31,460 bases of DNA from Oscillibacter sp. GTDB taxonomy: Bacteria; Bacillota; Clostridia; Oscillospirales; Oscillospiraceae. Position numbers and translations under genes: made by a program. The DNA lies in the NCBI GenBank assembly GCA_003539495.1, contig DPPB01000002.1, positions 1 to 31,460 of the forward strand, written 5' to 3'. Below the pieces are notes generated by a model, which was given only the letters and a program-made list of their open reading frames with translations, made no database searches and had not been told where the DNA came from. Shown piece after piece: positions 1 through 7,457 of this stretch. Within the stretch, counting starts at the first letter, position 1. The number at the start of each line of letters is the position of its first letter.

Positions 1-116
1 GTGAGGGAAACCCAAGAAGGGTGTCCCTCGCCATTCAAATCAATCGTTTTTGGAACTTTTTCAAAGTTTCAAAAACGCAAACGGCGAGGCAAAAAGTATT
101 TTTGCTGCGCCGGAGT
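1..116 (+). repeat. Structured interspersed repeat, copy 1
   Basis: First of two tandem copies of a ~115-base unit. Three hairpins can be drawn. H1 pairs 1-8 with 24-31 and, inside it, 10-13 with 19-22 around loop AAGAA. H2 pairs 45-59 with 63-77 with one G-T wobble. H3 pairs 82-86 with 108-112 and 90-95 with 99-104 across a 3x3 internal loop. The sequence differs from copies 2 and 3, mostly in ways that keep the pairs. There is no sign of a coding function; short reading frames through it are open by chance. It may be a MITE/REP-like element or a structured RNA. The left limit is the window edge. Confidence 0.75.
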
Positions 117-230
117 GTGAGGGAAACCCAAGAAGGGTGTCCCTCACCGTTGAAATCAATCGTTTTTGAAGCTTTTTCAAAGCTTCAAAAACTTAGGCAG
201 CGGGGCGAAAAGACTTTTTCGACACGCTGA
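117..230 (+). repeat. Structured interspersed repeat, copy 2
   Basis: Directly abuts copy 1. H1 pairs 117-124 with 140-147, all Watson-Crick, with inner ACCC/GGGT. H2 pairs 162-175 with 179-192 perfectly. H3 pairs 198-202 with 225-229 and 206-211 with 216-221 around loop GACT. The copy ends about 20 bases before the start codon of the P-type ATPase, so it lies in that gene's 5' region and may be part of its leader. An in-frame ATG at 166 inside H2 would add 29 residues encoded by repeat sequence to the ATPase, and I consider it false. Confidence 0.8.
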
Positions 231-252
231 CACTGAAGGAGGCATAAAGGCC

Positions 253-2118
253 GTGACGAAGAAACAGAAAACCAATCTCATCCGGATCATCGTGTCAGCG
301 GTGCTGGTGATCGGAGTATGGGTATCCCCCCTCACGGGATGGCTGGAGGGCGTGCTGTATCTCATCCCGTATTTCATCGTGGGCTACGATATCCTGCTCA
401 AGGCTGTGAAGGGTATCTTCCGGGGCCAGATGTTCGATGAGAATTTCCTTATGGCTGTGGCCACTGTGGGCGCTATGGCCCTGGGTGATTGGCGGGAGGG
501 CTGCGCCGTTATGGTGTTCTATCAGATCGGCGAGCTGTTCCAAAGCTACGCCGTGGGTAAGAGCCGCCGCAGCATCTCCGACCTGATGGACATCCGCCCG
601 GACTATGCCAACATTGAGTCCGGCGGCGCCCTGGAGAAGGTGGACCCGGAGGATGTAGCCGTGGGCACCGTCATCGTGGTGCAGCCCGGGGAGCGCATCC
701 CCATTGACGGCGTGGTGACGGAGGGCGAAGCCGCCGTGAACACCAGTGCCCTTACCGGCGAGAGCCTGCCCCGGCAGGTGAAGGCCGGGGATGAGGTGCT
801 CTCCGGCTGTGTGAACCTCAGCGGTCTGCTGCATATCCGGACTACCAAGGAGTTCGGTGACTCCACCGTGGCCAAGATCCTGGATTTGGTGGAAAACTCC
901 AGCATGAAAAAGGCCAAGGCGGAGAATTTTATCACCAAGTTCGCTCGCATCTATACCCCCGCCGTGTGTTATAGCGCCGTGGCCCTGGCGGTGCTGCCGC
1001 CGGTGGTGCGGCTCATCATGGGCAATGCGCCTATGTGGGGCGATTGGATTACGAGGGCGTTGACCTTCTTAGTTATCAGCTGCCCCTGCGCATTGGTCAT
1101 CAGTATTCCCCTGAGCTTCTTCGGCGGCATCGGCGGCGCATCCGCCAAGGGAATTTTAGTCAAGGGCAGCAACTATCTGGAGGCTTTGGCTAAGACCGGC
1201 TGTGTGGTGTTCGACAAGACCGGCACCCTTACCAAGGGCGTTTTTCAGGTGCTGGAGACCGCTCCGGAGGGTATGGACGCACAGACCCTGCTGGGGTGGG
1301 CGGCTCAGGCAGAGTGCTACTCCAAGCATCCCATCAGCCAGAGCCTTAAATCCGCCTGGGGCGGCCAGGTGGATACCGACCGGGTGACGGACGTGGAGGA
1401 GCTGGGCGGCTTCGGCCTAACAGGCCGGGTAGACGGCCATGCCGTAGCCGTGGGCAACCGGCGGCTCATGGAGAAGCTGGGTATTCAGCCTATAGAGCCC
1501 CAAAGGGCCGGCACCGTGGTGTATGTGGCTGTGGACGGCGTATATGCCGGGTGGATCCTCCTGGGCGATGTAGTCAAGGAGCACGCGGCCCAGGCCATCC
1601 GGGGCCTGAAGGCAGAGGGCGTCGAAAAGACCGTTATGCTCACCGGCGATGCGGACGCGGCAGCCCGGCAGGTGGCATCCCAGCTGGGCGTGGACGAGGT
1701 CCACAGCCAGCTGCTGCCGGCGGATAAGGTCCGGCAGGTGGAGCGGCTGCTGAAAGAGCGCAGGGAGGGCCGGCTCCTGGCCTTCGTGGGCGACGGCATC
1801 AATGACGCCCCGGTGCTGGCCCGAGCCGACATCGGCATTGCCATGGGCGCTTTGGGCAGCGACGCAGCCATCGAGGCGGCGGATGTGGTCCTCATGGATG
1901 ACGACCCGGCCAAGATCGCCCTGGCCATGCGCATTTCCCGGCGGACGCTGCGCATCGTGTACGAGAATATCGTGTTTGCCCTGGCGGTGAAGGCGGTGTG
2001 CCTGGTGCTGGGCGCCATCGGTATTGCCAATATGTGGCTGGCCATCGGCGCGGATGTGGGCGTGATGGTGCTGGCGGTGCTCAACGCCACCCGGGCCCTG
2101 TCGGCTGGAAAAGAGTAA
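253..2118 (+). CDS. Heavy-metal translocating P-type ATPase (Zn/Cd/Pb type, P1B)
   Basis: Membrane pump that exports divalent heavy metals using ATP. About 621 residues from a GTG start at 253, chosen because GGAGG at 238-242 lies upstream and the longer in-frame start at 166 falls in the repeat. Visible motifs in order: actuator-domain TGES; the metal-binding CPC in a membrane helix (residues 277-279, context SCPCALVIS); the phosphorylation site DKTGT (D321); the P1B-specific HP motif (SKHPIS); the hinge GDGINDAP (from residue 513); and a last helix with GADVGVMVL. CPC together with that last-helix DVGV pattern is typical of Zn/Cd/Pb exporters (CadA/ZntA) rather than copper pumps. There is no N-terminal HMA domain, so it is shorter than typical CadA. 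It appears monocistronic and no metal-responsive regulator is adjacent. Confidence 0.93.
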   Translation: MTKKQKTNLIRIIVSAVLVIGVWVSPLTGWLEGVLYLIPYFIVGYDILLKAVKGIFRGQMFDENFLMAVATVGAMALGDWREGCAVMVFYQIGELFQSYAVGKSRRSISDLMDIRPDYANIESGGALEKVDPEDVAVGTVIVVQPGERIPIDGVVTEGEAAVNTSALTGESLPRQVKAGDEVLSGCVNLSGLLHIRTTKEFGDSTVAKILDLVENSSMKKAKAENFITKFARIYTPAVCYSAVALAVLPPVVRLIMGNAPMWGDWITRALTFLVISCPCALVISIPLSFFGGIGGASAKGILVKGSNYLEALAKTGCVVFDKTGTLTKGVFQVLETAPEGMDAQTLLGWAAQAECYSKHPISQSLKSAWGGQVDTDRVTDVEELGGFGLTGRVDGHAVAVGNRRLMEKLGIQPIEPQRAGTVVYVAVDGVYAGWILLGDVVKEHAAQAIRGLKAEGVEKTVMLTGDADAAARQVASQLGVDEVHSQLLPADKVRQVERLLKERREGRLLAFVGDGINDAPVLARADIGIAMGALGSDAAIEAADVVLMDDDPAKIALAMRISRRTLRIVYENIVFALAVKAVCLVLGAIGIANMWLAIGADVGVMVLAVLNATRALSAGKE

Positions 2119-2273
2119 AAAAAGAGGGACAGCCCAAACCGCGCAAAGGAGTTACCCCGCAGCATGAAAAAACTCCGTAAGAGTCATGGCATTGCGAAGC
2201 CGGCACACACAGCAGGCGTGGGCCCTTTGCCGGAAAATCCAAAAGCTTTTTGATAGCTCCAAATCTATAAAAC
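2119..2273. other. Gene-free segment, possible degenerate interspersed repeat
   Basis: No gene is seen here. A weak hairpin pairs GGAGTT (2148-2153) with AACTCC (2171-2176), and the segment around 2185-2205 (CATTGCGAAGCCGGC) resembles the short CATTGCGA-type repeats I remember from clostridial intergenic regions. That resemblance is from memory and unverified. Confidence 0.25.
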
Positions 2274-2315
2274 AACCTATAAAGGCCGCCTTTTTCAAGG
2301 CGGCCTTTATAGGTT
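2274..2315. terminator. Long perfect hairpin, possible terminator
   Basis: A 17-bp perfect inverted repeat (2274-2290 with 2299-2315), extendable by two more pairs, with a short T-rich loop. The run of Ts (GTTTTAT) follows it on the minus strand, not the plus strand. It would therefore terminate best in the minus direction, although no minus-strand gene is near. It may still end the ATPase transcript, or be a REP-like palindrome. Confidence 0.5.
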
Positions 2316-2457
2316 TGAGGATAGAAAGGAAAAGCAATTCATGTTTGAGAATCACTATGGCCATACTATACCCCGGCGGGAATCAATTGTAAAGCGACAA
2401 GTATGCATTTTTATATTATATTATGTCATGATTAAATGGAAAATGTTGCAAAAGTCA

Positions 2458-2486
2458 TTGCGAATTCTGTAAAAATGCGGTATAAC
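2458..2486 (+). promoter_or_regulatory. Sigma-A type promoter for the LysR gene
   Basis: TTGCGA (2458-2463), 17-base spacer, TATAAC (2481-2486). It lies 39 bases before the LysR start codon in an AT-rich stretch (2400-2510) that contrasts with the GC-rich genes. Confidence 0.6.
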
Positions 2487-2490
2487 ATAG

Positions 2491-2503
2491 ACTATGACAT
2501 AGT
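2491..2503. promoter_or_regulatory. Palindromic operator candidate
   Basis: ACTATGACATAGT is a perfect palindrome around one central base, just downstream of the -10 box. Its position would suit autorepression by the LysR protein encoded next, but the binding protein is inferred, not shown. Confidence 0.4.
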
Positions 2504-2525
2504 TTCATGATTAGGAGGGCGGCGT

Positions 2526-3392
2526 ATGGACACCAAAAAGCTGGAGGCGTTGGCCACGGCGGTGCAGACCGGCAGCTTTACCCGGGCGGCGGAGGTGCTG
2601 GGCTACACGCAATCGGGCCTGACACACATGATGAACAGCCTGGAAAAGGATATTGGCTTTCCTCTGCTGGTGCGCAGCCGCACGGGGATCCGGCTCAGTG
2701 CCGCCGGACAGCGAGTTTTTCCCATGATACAGGATCTGCTCCGGGCGGACGAAACCTTGGAGCGGGAGATCCGCCTCATCAATACCCGCCGGGAGGAGAC
2801 CATTCGGGTGGCCTCCTATGCCAGCATCGCCATGCACTGGTTACCGGAGATCATTCAGCGCTTCCGGGATAACCACCCGGATGTGGCGGTGGATGTGCAG
2901 ATGGGCAGCGTGGAGGAGGTGTATCACTGGGTGCAGGAGGATAAGGCGGATATGTGCTTTGCCTCCTGGCAGGAGTGGTTTACCCTGGATTGGACCCATC
3001 TGCGCAATGACCCGCTGCTGGTAATCCTGCCGCCGGATTACGATATGCAGGGCCGGGAGAGCCTGAAGGTACAATCCCTGCAGGGGATGGATTTTCTCAT
3101 GCCGTCCCCGGGCTTTTATCTGGACATCATGCACGCCCTGGGGGATGTAAAGCCCAATATCCGCGAGACCCATGTCAGCGACAGCGTCATCATTTCTATG
3201 GTGGAGCATGGCCTGGGCGCCAGCATCCTGTCCGAGCTGGTGCTCAAGGGCCGCCGGGACAACGTGGTGGCGGTGCCGATGGATCCGCCGGCAGCGCGGG
3301 AGCTGGGCATCGCGGTGCGGTCCAAGAAGGAGCTGCGGCCCATGGCCCGGCGGTTTATATCGGAGACAAAAGAAATTCTGGAGAGCATTTGA
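2526..3392 (+). CDS. LysR-family transcriptional regulator
   Basis: Cytoplasmic DNA-binding regulator of 288 residues, a usual LysR length. The N-terminal winged helix-turn-helix is clear over residues 2-60 (ATAVQTGSFTRAAEVLGYTQ, then LVRSRTGIRLSAAG). The rest matches the periplasmic-binding-protein-like effector domain (VASYASIAMHWLPEII, PLLVILPP, GLGASILSELVLKG). The start is the ATG at 2526 with AGGAGG at 2513-2518. Its stop is followed after one base by the acyltransferase gene, so the two are cotranscribed and probably translationally coupled. The effector is unknown; the partner gene is the most likely target along with its own promoter. Confidence 0.93.
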   Translation: MDTKKLEALATAVQTGSFTRAAEVLGYTQSGLTHMMNSLEKDIGFPLLVRSRTGIRLSAAGQRVFPMIQDLLRADETLEREIRLINTRREETIRVASYASIAMHWLPEIIQRFRDNHPDVAVDVQMGSVEEVYHWVQEDKADMCFASWQEWFTLDWTHLRNDPLLVILPPDYDMQGRESLKVQSLQGMDFLMPSPGFYLDIMHALGDVKPNIRETHVSDSVIISMVEHGLGASILSELVLKGRRDNVVAVPMDPPAARELGIAVRSKKELRPMARRFISETKEILESI

Positions 3393-3393
3393 T

Positions 3394-4788
3394 ATGATTT
3401 TTGAACCTGTCACGCCGCAGAACGCGGAAAAACTGAGACCCTATTATATAAATTGTAACTATCGCCTGTGCGAGTACTCTGTGGGCGTGAAGCTCATGTG
3501 GGGGAGTGTGCTGCACCCGGCCTTCTGCGAGGCGGCAAATTGCCTCATCGTCCGCAATCAGATTGACGGCCGCTATCAGTTTGATTTCCCTGTGCCCGGG
3601 CCGGAGGGGGATGTGGACGCGGCCCTGACCCTCATCGAGAAATACTGCACGGAGCAGGGGATACGCCCGGTGGTCTCCGTGGTGCCGGAGGGGGAGGCCG
3701 GACGGCTGTTTCTGCGCTACCCGGTAGTGCGGCTCATTAATGAGCGGCCCTGGAAGGACTATATCTACCGCCGGGAGGATCTGGCGGAGTTTGCCGGAAG
3801 GCATTACAGCGGCCAGCGCAACCACATCCATAAGTTCCGCAAGCTCTATCCCGATGCGGAATATGTGCCCCTAACGGCGGCAGACGAGCCCCTGCTGGAG
3901 CGGTTTTGGCAGGACTATGGGGCGGAGTTTTCCAAGGAGAGTGCCATTGCCAAAAATGAGCTGCGCCTGGCCAAGGAGATGCTGCGGCACCTGGCGGGAG
4001 ATTGGTTCATGGCAGGGGGCCTGCTCCATGAGGGGCGGCTGGTGGCCATCAGCATGGGTGAGCAGTGCGGCAGTACCATGCAGGTGCATATTGAAAAGGC
4101 GCTGTACTCCTACCCCGGGGCGTATCCCACCATAGTGCAGGAATTTGCCCGGCACTGTGATGATTCCGTCCGGTGGATGAACCGGGAGGATGACGCCCGG
4201 GATAAGGGGCTGCGTATGTCCAAGATGCAGTACCTCCCGGCGGCCCTGGGGGGCAAGCTATGCTTTGAGGTGGGCAGCGAGCTGGACCGCCTTCATGAAA
4301 TACCCACCCTGCACTCCGATCGCCTGACCCTGGATGCCCTGACGGAAAAGGACAAGCTGCCCTATAATGCCCTGTGTCTGGACGAGGAGCGTAACCGCCT
4401 GTGGGGCTATGATTGGCACAAGGACTACGATGGCAGCCCCATGGAGGAATATTTCCTCTCGGTGGCCCGGGAGGATTTCCGCCTGCGCCGCTGCGTGAAT
4501 TTTGCCGTGCGCCTGGGGGAGGACTTCATCGGCGAGGCGGTGCTGTATAACCCCGATTGGCAGGGCGGCATGGAGCTGGGCTGCCGCATTGCCCCGGCCT
4601 ATGCCGGCCGCGGCTACGGCACCGAGGCCTTTGCCGCAGCGGCAGATTGGGCCCTGTACGGCCTGGGTCTCGCCCGGGTGGTTGCCAAGTGCTTCAAGGA
4701 AAATGGGCCCTCCTATAAAATGCTCTCCTCCTGTATGCGGGAGACCGGCCAGGATGAGACCTATTTCTATTTTGAAAAAACCATTTGA
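3394..4788 (+). CDS. DUF2156 (LPG-synthase C-like) and GNAT acetyltransferase fusion
   Basis: A 464-residue protein made of two acyltransferase-fold parts. Residues about 1-300 match the DUF2156 family, related to the catalytic domain of phosphatidylglycerol lysyltransferases (YSVGVKLMW near the start; HYSGQRNHIHKFRKLYPDA; ending near MNREDDARDKGLRMSK). Residues about 310-464 are a GNAT domain of the Acetyltransf_3 type (HSDRLTLDALTEKD, acetyl-CoA loop AGRGYGTEA at 404-412, then ARVVAKCFKENGPS). No membrane segments are seen, so unlike MprF it is likely soluble. The start at 3394 is one base after the LysR stop and agrees with the family N-terminus; a longer frame from 3172 only shadows LysR. 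Substrate unknown: it could acylate a lipid, tRNA-derived or peptide amine. Confidence 0.8.
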   Translation: MIFEPVTPQNAEKLRPYYINCNYRLCEYSVGVKLMWGSVLHPAFCEAANCLIVRNQIDGRYQFDFPVPGPEGDVDAALTLIEKYCTEQGIRPVVSVVPEGEAGRLFLRYPVVRLINERPWKDYIYRREDLAEFAGRHYSGQRNHIHKFRKLYPDAEYVPLTAADEPLLERFWQDYGAEFSKESAIAKNELRLAKEMLRHLAGDWFMAGGLLHEGRLVAISMGEQCGSTMQVHIEKALYSYPGAYPTIVQEFARHCDDSVRWMNREDDARDKGLRMSKMQYLPAALGGKLCFEVGSELDRLHEIPTLHSDRLTLDALTEKDKLPYNALCLDEERNRLWGYDWHKDYDGSPMEEYFLSVAREDFRLRRCVNFAVRLGEDFIGEAVLYNPDWQGGMELGCRIAPAYAGRGYGTEAFAAAADWALYGLGLARVVAKCFKENGPSYKMLSSCMRETGQDETYFYFEKTI

Positions 4789-4805
4789 GGAGATTTTTTA
4801 AAAGC

Positions 4806-4827
4806 CGGGCGGGGAAAACCCCGCCCG
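4806..4827. terminator. GC-rich hairpin after the acyltransferase gene
   Basis: CGGGCGGGG (4806-4814) pairs with CCCCGCCCG (4819-4827) around AAAA. It is followed by CTGCGTATTTTCTT, a weak T tract. It is the first of two consecutive terminator-like hairpins. Confidence 0.6.
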
Positions 4828-4844
4828 CTGCGTATTTTCTTGCG

Positions 4845-4870
4845 CCGGGCGTATGCCCGGTTCTTTTTTT
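4845..4870 (+). terminator. Rho-independent terminator
   Basis: CCGGGC (4845-4850), loop GTAT, GCCCGG (4855-4860), then TTCTTTTTTT. It ends the LysR-acyltransferase transcript and partly overlaps a candidate sporulation promoter. Confidence 0.85.
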
Positions 4871-4880
4871 ACACATACTT
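4851..4880 (+). promoter_or_regulatory. Candidate sigma-F/sigma-G promoter
   Basis: GTATG (4851-4855), 18-base spacer, CATACTT (4874-4880). This is close to the forespore consensus (GHATR, then CATnnTA), with the last -10 base mismatched. It stands in front of a SpoVAF-like gene, which in Bacillus belongs to a sigma-G operon. The -35 box lies inside the terminator hairpin. The forespore assignment is inference. Confidence 0.35.
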
Positions 4881-4911
4881 CCGTTAAAGTATGAATAAGC
4901 GGAGGGGCAAT

Positions 4912-6315
4912 ATGAACCAACCCTTTGACACAAAATGCGCCCAGCTGGATGATCTTTTGGGTGTGGGCCGCAGCTTCGACATGGTGAGCCGGGAGCTGTA
5001 TGTGGGCGGCCGCCGGGCCAAAATGTGGGTGGTGAACGGCTATGCCAAGGATATGCTCCTGGAGCGGGCCGTGGAAAAGCTGCAGGAGGTAGAGACGCTG
5101 GATGGTATCTCCGGCGTAGATGAGCTGCTGCGCCGGTATATCACCGTGTGCGACGCTGGGACCAGCCGGGATCGGATGCAGGCAGTGACGGACGTATTTG
5201 CGGGCAAGACTCTGCTGATAATAGACGGCTTTTCCGGCGGTATTCTCCTGGACGCCAAGACCTTTCCCACCCGGTCGGTGCAGGAGCCGGACGCCGGCAA
5301 GGTCCTCCGGGGCAGCCACGACGGCTTTGTGGAGAGCATTATGGAAAACGCCGCCCTTCTGCGCCGGCGCATCCGGGATCCGGCCCTGACATTGGAGCGG
5401 ATCCGCTTGGGCGGCCGCTCCCAATGCGACGTGGCTCTATGCTATATGGAGGGGCGGGCGGACGCAAAGACTCTCTCCCAGCTCCGGGAAAAGCTGCGCC
5501 GGATCGATCTCCGGTCGGTGTCCATGAGCCAGGAGACCATTGCCGAGGCCATTGCGCCTAAGCAGTGGTACAATCCCTTTCCCAAGGTCCGCTATACCGA
5601 GCGGCCGGATGTAGCCACCGCCTCCGTCATGGAGGGGGACATCCTGGTGCTCATCGACAACACCCCCGTGGTGATGCTGCTGCCGGTGTCACTGCTGCGG
5701 TTTAATGAGGAGATCAACGACTACTACTTCCCGCCTCTGGTGGGCACCTATCTGCGTATCATCCGCTTTTTCGTCATGCTGCTGAACGTGGTCATTACGC
5801 CCCTGTGGTATCTGCTGGCCACGGAGCCCGGCGGCCTGCAGGAGCCCTGGGACTTCCTGCTGGTGGAGGGGGAGTACGCCGTGCCGCTGGTTTTACAGCT
5901 GCTGCTGGTGGAGCTGATTATCGATGTGCTGAAGCTGGCGTCCCTGAATACGCCCGATGTGCTGGGCAACTCCTTCAGCATGCTGGGCGCACTGATCCTG
6001 GGCGATTTCGCGGTGCAGTCCCGATGGCTGGTGCCGGAGGTGCTGGTATATATGGCCTTTGTAGCGGTGAGCAACTTTGCCCAGCACAGCTTTGAGATGG
6101 GCTACGCCTGCAAGCTCTGCCGTATGGCACTGGTGCTGCTTGCCTTTGCCCTGCGCTGGTGGGGCTTTGGCATGGGCCTTTTGGGTGTTCTGGCGCTTAT
6201 GGCCACCACCAAGCCCGTTGCGGGCCGGGGCTACCTCTATCCTCTTATCCCCTGGAACGGAAAGGCCCTGCGCTCCCTGCTCCTGCGCCGCCCGGCCCAT
6301 AAGGACAACACATAA
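4912..6315 (+). CDS. spoVAF: GerA-family spore germination protein, SpoVAF-like
   Basis: Membrane protein of 467 residues of the GerA/SpoVAF family, acting in the spore inner membrane with the SpoVA dipicolinate channel during germination. A soluble N-terminal half (about 1-265) contains the family signature VRYTERPDVATASVMEGDI and LVLIDNTPVVMLLPVS. It is followed by VGTYLRIIRFF and about four to five membrane helices, with the conserved stretch SLNTPDVLGNSFSMLGALIL. The length is close to the Bacillus protein. The start at 4912 has GGAGGGG at 4900-4906; an ATG at 4891 would bury this ribosome site within the coding sequence. It stands alone with a terminator upstream, so it is separate from any spoVA operon. 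It supports a spore-forming host. Confidence 0.88.
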   Translation: MNQPFDTKCAQLDDLLGVGRSFDMVSRELYVGGRRAKMWVVNGYAKDMLLERAVEKLQEVETLDGISGVDELLRRYITVCDAGTSRDRMQAVTDVFAGKTLLIIDGFSGGILLDAKTFPTRSVQEPDAGKVLRGSHDGFVESIMENAALLRRRIRDPALTLERIRLGGRSQCDVALCYMEGRADAKTLSQLREKLRRIDLRSVSMSQETIAEAIAPKQWYNPFPKVRYTERPDVATASVMEGDILVLIDNTPVVMLLPVSLLRFNEEINDYYFPPLVGTYLRIIRFFVMLLNVVITPLWYLLATEPGGLQEPWDFLLVEGEYAVPLVLQLLLVELIIDVLKLASLNTPDVLGNSFSMLGALILGDFAVQSRWLVPEVLVYMAFVAVSNFAQHSFEMGYACKLCRMALVLLAFALRWWGFGMGLLGVLALMATTKPVAGRGYLYPLIPWNGKALRSLLLRRPAHKDNT

Positions 6316-6364
6316 GACAATCTGCCCCACCAACCGCACCAGCTCCCGTCAACCCCGTCCGTAG

Positions 6365-6386
6365 GGGACGATGCCCCCATCGTCCC
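6365..6386. repeat. Short hairpin, probable dispersed intergenic repeat
   Basis: GGGACGATG (6365-6373) pairs perfectly with CATCGTCCC (6378-6386). The context GTAGGGGACGATGCCC resembles a dispersed repeat I recall from clostridial genomes (from memory). It may also end the spoVAF transcript, though only a weak TCTTTT follows. Confidence 0.4.
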
Positions 6387-6461
6387 GCCCCATCTTTTCA
6401 CTTTCCACTTTCCTCTCCTCTCTGCCTCCCCACAATTTTTCTCTCCCCAAAGCCGTTTTGC

Positions 6462-6490
6462 TTGCCTGCAGGACGGCTTTGTGCTATGAT
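6462..6490 (+). promoter_or_regulatory. Promoter candidate for the HAD phosphatase
   Basis: TTGCCT (6462-6467), 17-base spacer, TATGAT (6485-6490), 33 bases before the start codon. Confidence 0.5.
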
Positions 6491-6522
6491 ACCATTGAAT
6501 TTGTGTGGGAAGGGGAGACGCT

Positions 6523-7320
6523 ATGGCTGCTCTGCGGGAAAAACGCCTGTTTCTGCTGGATATGGACGGCACCATTTATCTGGATGACCGGCTCTTTGAC
6601 GGGGTGATCCCCTTTTTGCAGTATATCCGCCGGGTGGGTGGGCGCTACCTGTTCCTCACCAACAACTCCTCCCGGGGCGTGGAGGGATACATCGAAAAAA
6701 TGCGCCGCCTGGGCATCAAGACGGAAAGAAGCGATTACCTCACCTCCGTGGATGTCACCATCGCCGCCCTGCAGAGGGAACGCCCTGAGAAAAAGTGCTA
6801 TGTTTTCGGCACTCGCTCCTTTTATTCCCAACTCCGGGACGCGGGCATCCCCGTCACAGCTCGGCCCGACCCGGATGTAGACATTCTCCTGTGCGGCTTT
6901 GACCGGGAGCTGACGTTTCAAAAGCTGGAGGATGCCTGCATCCTCCTAAATCGCGGGGCGGAGTTTTGGGCCACCAACCCGGATTGGGTCTGTCCCACCT
7001 GGTACGGCTCTGTGCCTGATTGCGGCAGCGTCTGCCGGATGCTCACCACCGCCACGGGCCGCACCCCCCGCTTTTTGGGAAAGCCCCAGCCGGATATGGC
7101 GATTCTCGCCATGGCCCGCACGGGCTTTGCACCGGAGCAGACGGTGCTTTTGGGGGACCGGCTCTACACGGACATAGCCTGCGGCGCAGCCGCCGGCATC
7201 GACACGGTGTTTGTCCTTTCCGGAGAGGGGACGGAGGCGGATATAGAAAAATTCGGCGTACAGCCCACCTGGGTGCGCCGGGATATTGCGGCTTTGCTGC
7301 AGGAATTGGAGGATAATTGA
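6523..7320 (+). CDS. HAD-superfamily phosphatase, NagD/IIA type
   Basis: Cytoplasmic hydrolase of 265 residues that removes phosphate from small metabolites; the physiological substrate of this subfamily is usually unknown. Motif I is LLDMDGTIYLD with D13 as nucleophile and D15 as acid. Motif II is FLTNNSSRG, typical of subclass IIA. Motif III is the lysine in LGKPQPDM, and motif IV is LLGDRLYTDIACGAAAGI. A C2 cap lies between motifs II and III. The ATG at 6523 is preferred because AGGGGAG (6511-6517) precedes it; a GTG at 6505 lies ahead of that site. It appears to have its own promoter and an AT-rich hairpin right after the stop. Confidence 0.9.
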   Translation: MAALREKRLFLLDMDGTIYLDDRLFDGVIPFLQYIRRVGGRYLFLTNNSSRGVEGYIEKMRRLGIKTERSDYLTSVDVTIAALQRERPEKKCYVFGTRSFYSQLRDAGIPVTARPDPDVDILLCGFDRELTFQKLEDACILLNRGAEFWATNPDWVCPTWYGSVPDCGSVCRMLTTATGRTPRFLGKPQPDMAILAMARTGFAPEQTVLLGDRLYTDIACGAAAGIDTVFVLSGEGTEADIEKFGVQPTWVRRDIAALLQELEDN

Positions 7321-7344
7321 AAAAACTCAATTATCATTTTATTT
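7312..7344 (+). terminator. AT-rich terminator overlapping the HAD stop codon
   Basis: GATAATTGA (7312-7320) pairs perfectly with TCAATTATC (7327-7335) around AAAAAC, followed by ATTTTATTT. The 5' arm includes the stop codon. The stem is AT-rich, so the strength is uncertain. Confidence 0.5.
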
Positions 7345-7348
7345 AAGC

Positions 7349-7384
7349 TGTTTTTCTCACCGCTTTCGCGGCAACCGAAAAACA
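7349..7384. terminator. Compound hairpin between the HAD and MFS genes
   Basis: TGTTTTTC (7349-7356) pairs with GAAAAACA (7377-7384), enclosing CCGC (7360-7363) with GCGG (7368-7371). It could be a bidirectional terminator or part of the MFS leader. Confidence 0.4.
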
Positions 7385-7390
7385 TGGCGC

Positions 7391-7455
7391 TTTATGACCA
7401 TTCCTTCTGTTGGTCATTTGTGCCTTGCAACATAGCGGAAAGGAATGGTCATAAA
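7391..7455 (+). promoter_or_regulatory. Inverted repeat covering the MFS ribosome binding site
   Basis: TTTATGACCATTCCTT (7391-7406) is perfectly complementary to AAGGAATGGTCATAAA (7440-7455), with 33 bases between. The 3' arm contains the likely ribosome site (AAAGGA, 7439-7444) and ends two bases before the ATG at 7458. If folded as RNA it would block translation; as DNA it could be a two-site operator. Confidence 0.6.
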
Positions 7456-7457
7456 AT

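Noticed and set aside
1..230. Possible CRISPR array from the tandem repeats
   Set aside because: Only two units of ~115 bases with no spacers and a hairpin architecture unlike CRISPR repeats; no cas genes nearby.
3172..3393. N-terminal extension of the acyltransferase frame
   Set aside because: The extra 74 codons overlap the 3' end of lysR in another frame and are Arg/Trp/Ser-rich, typical of an out-of-frame read.
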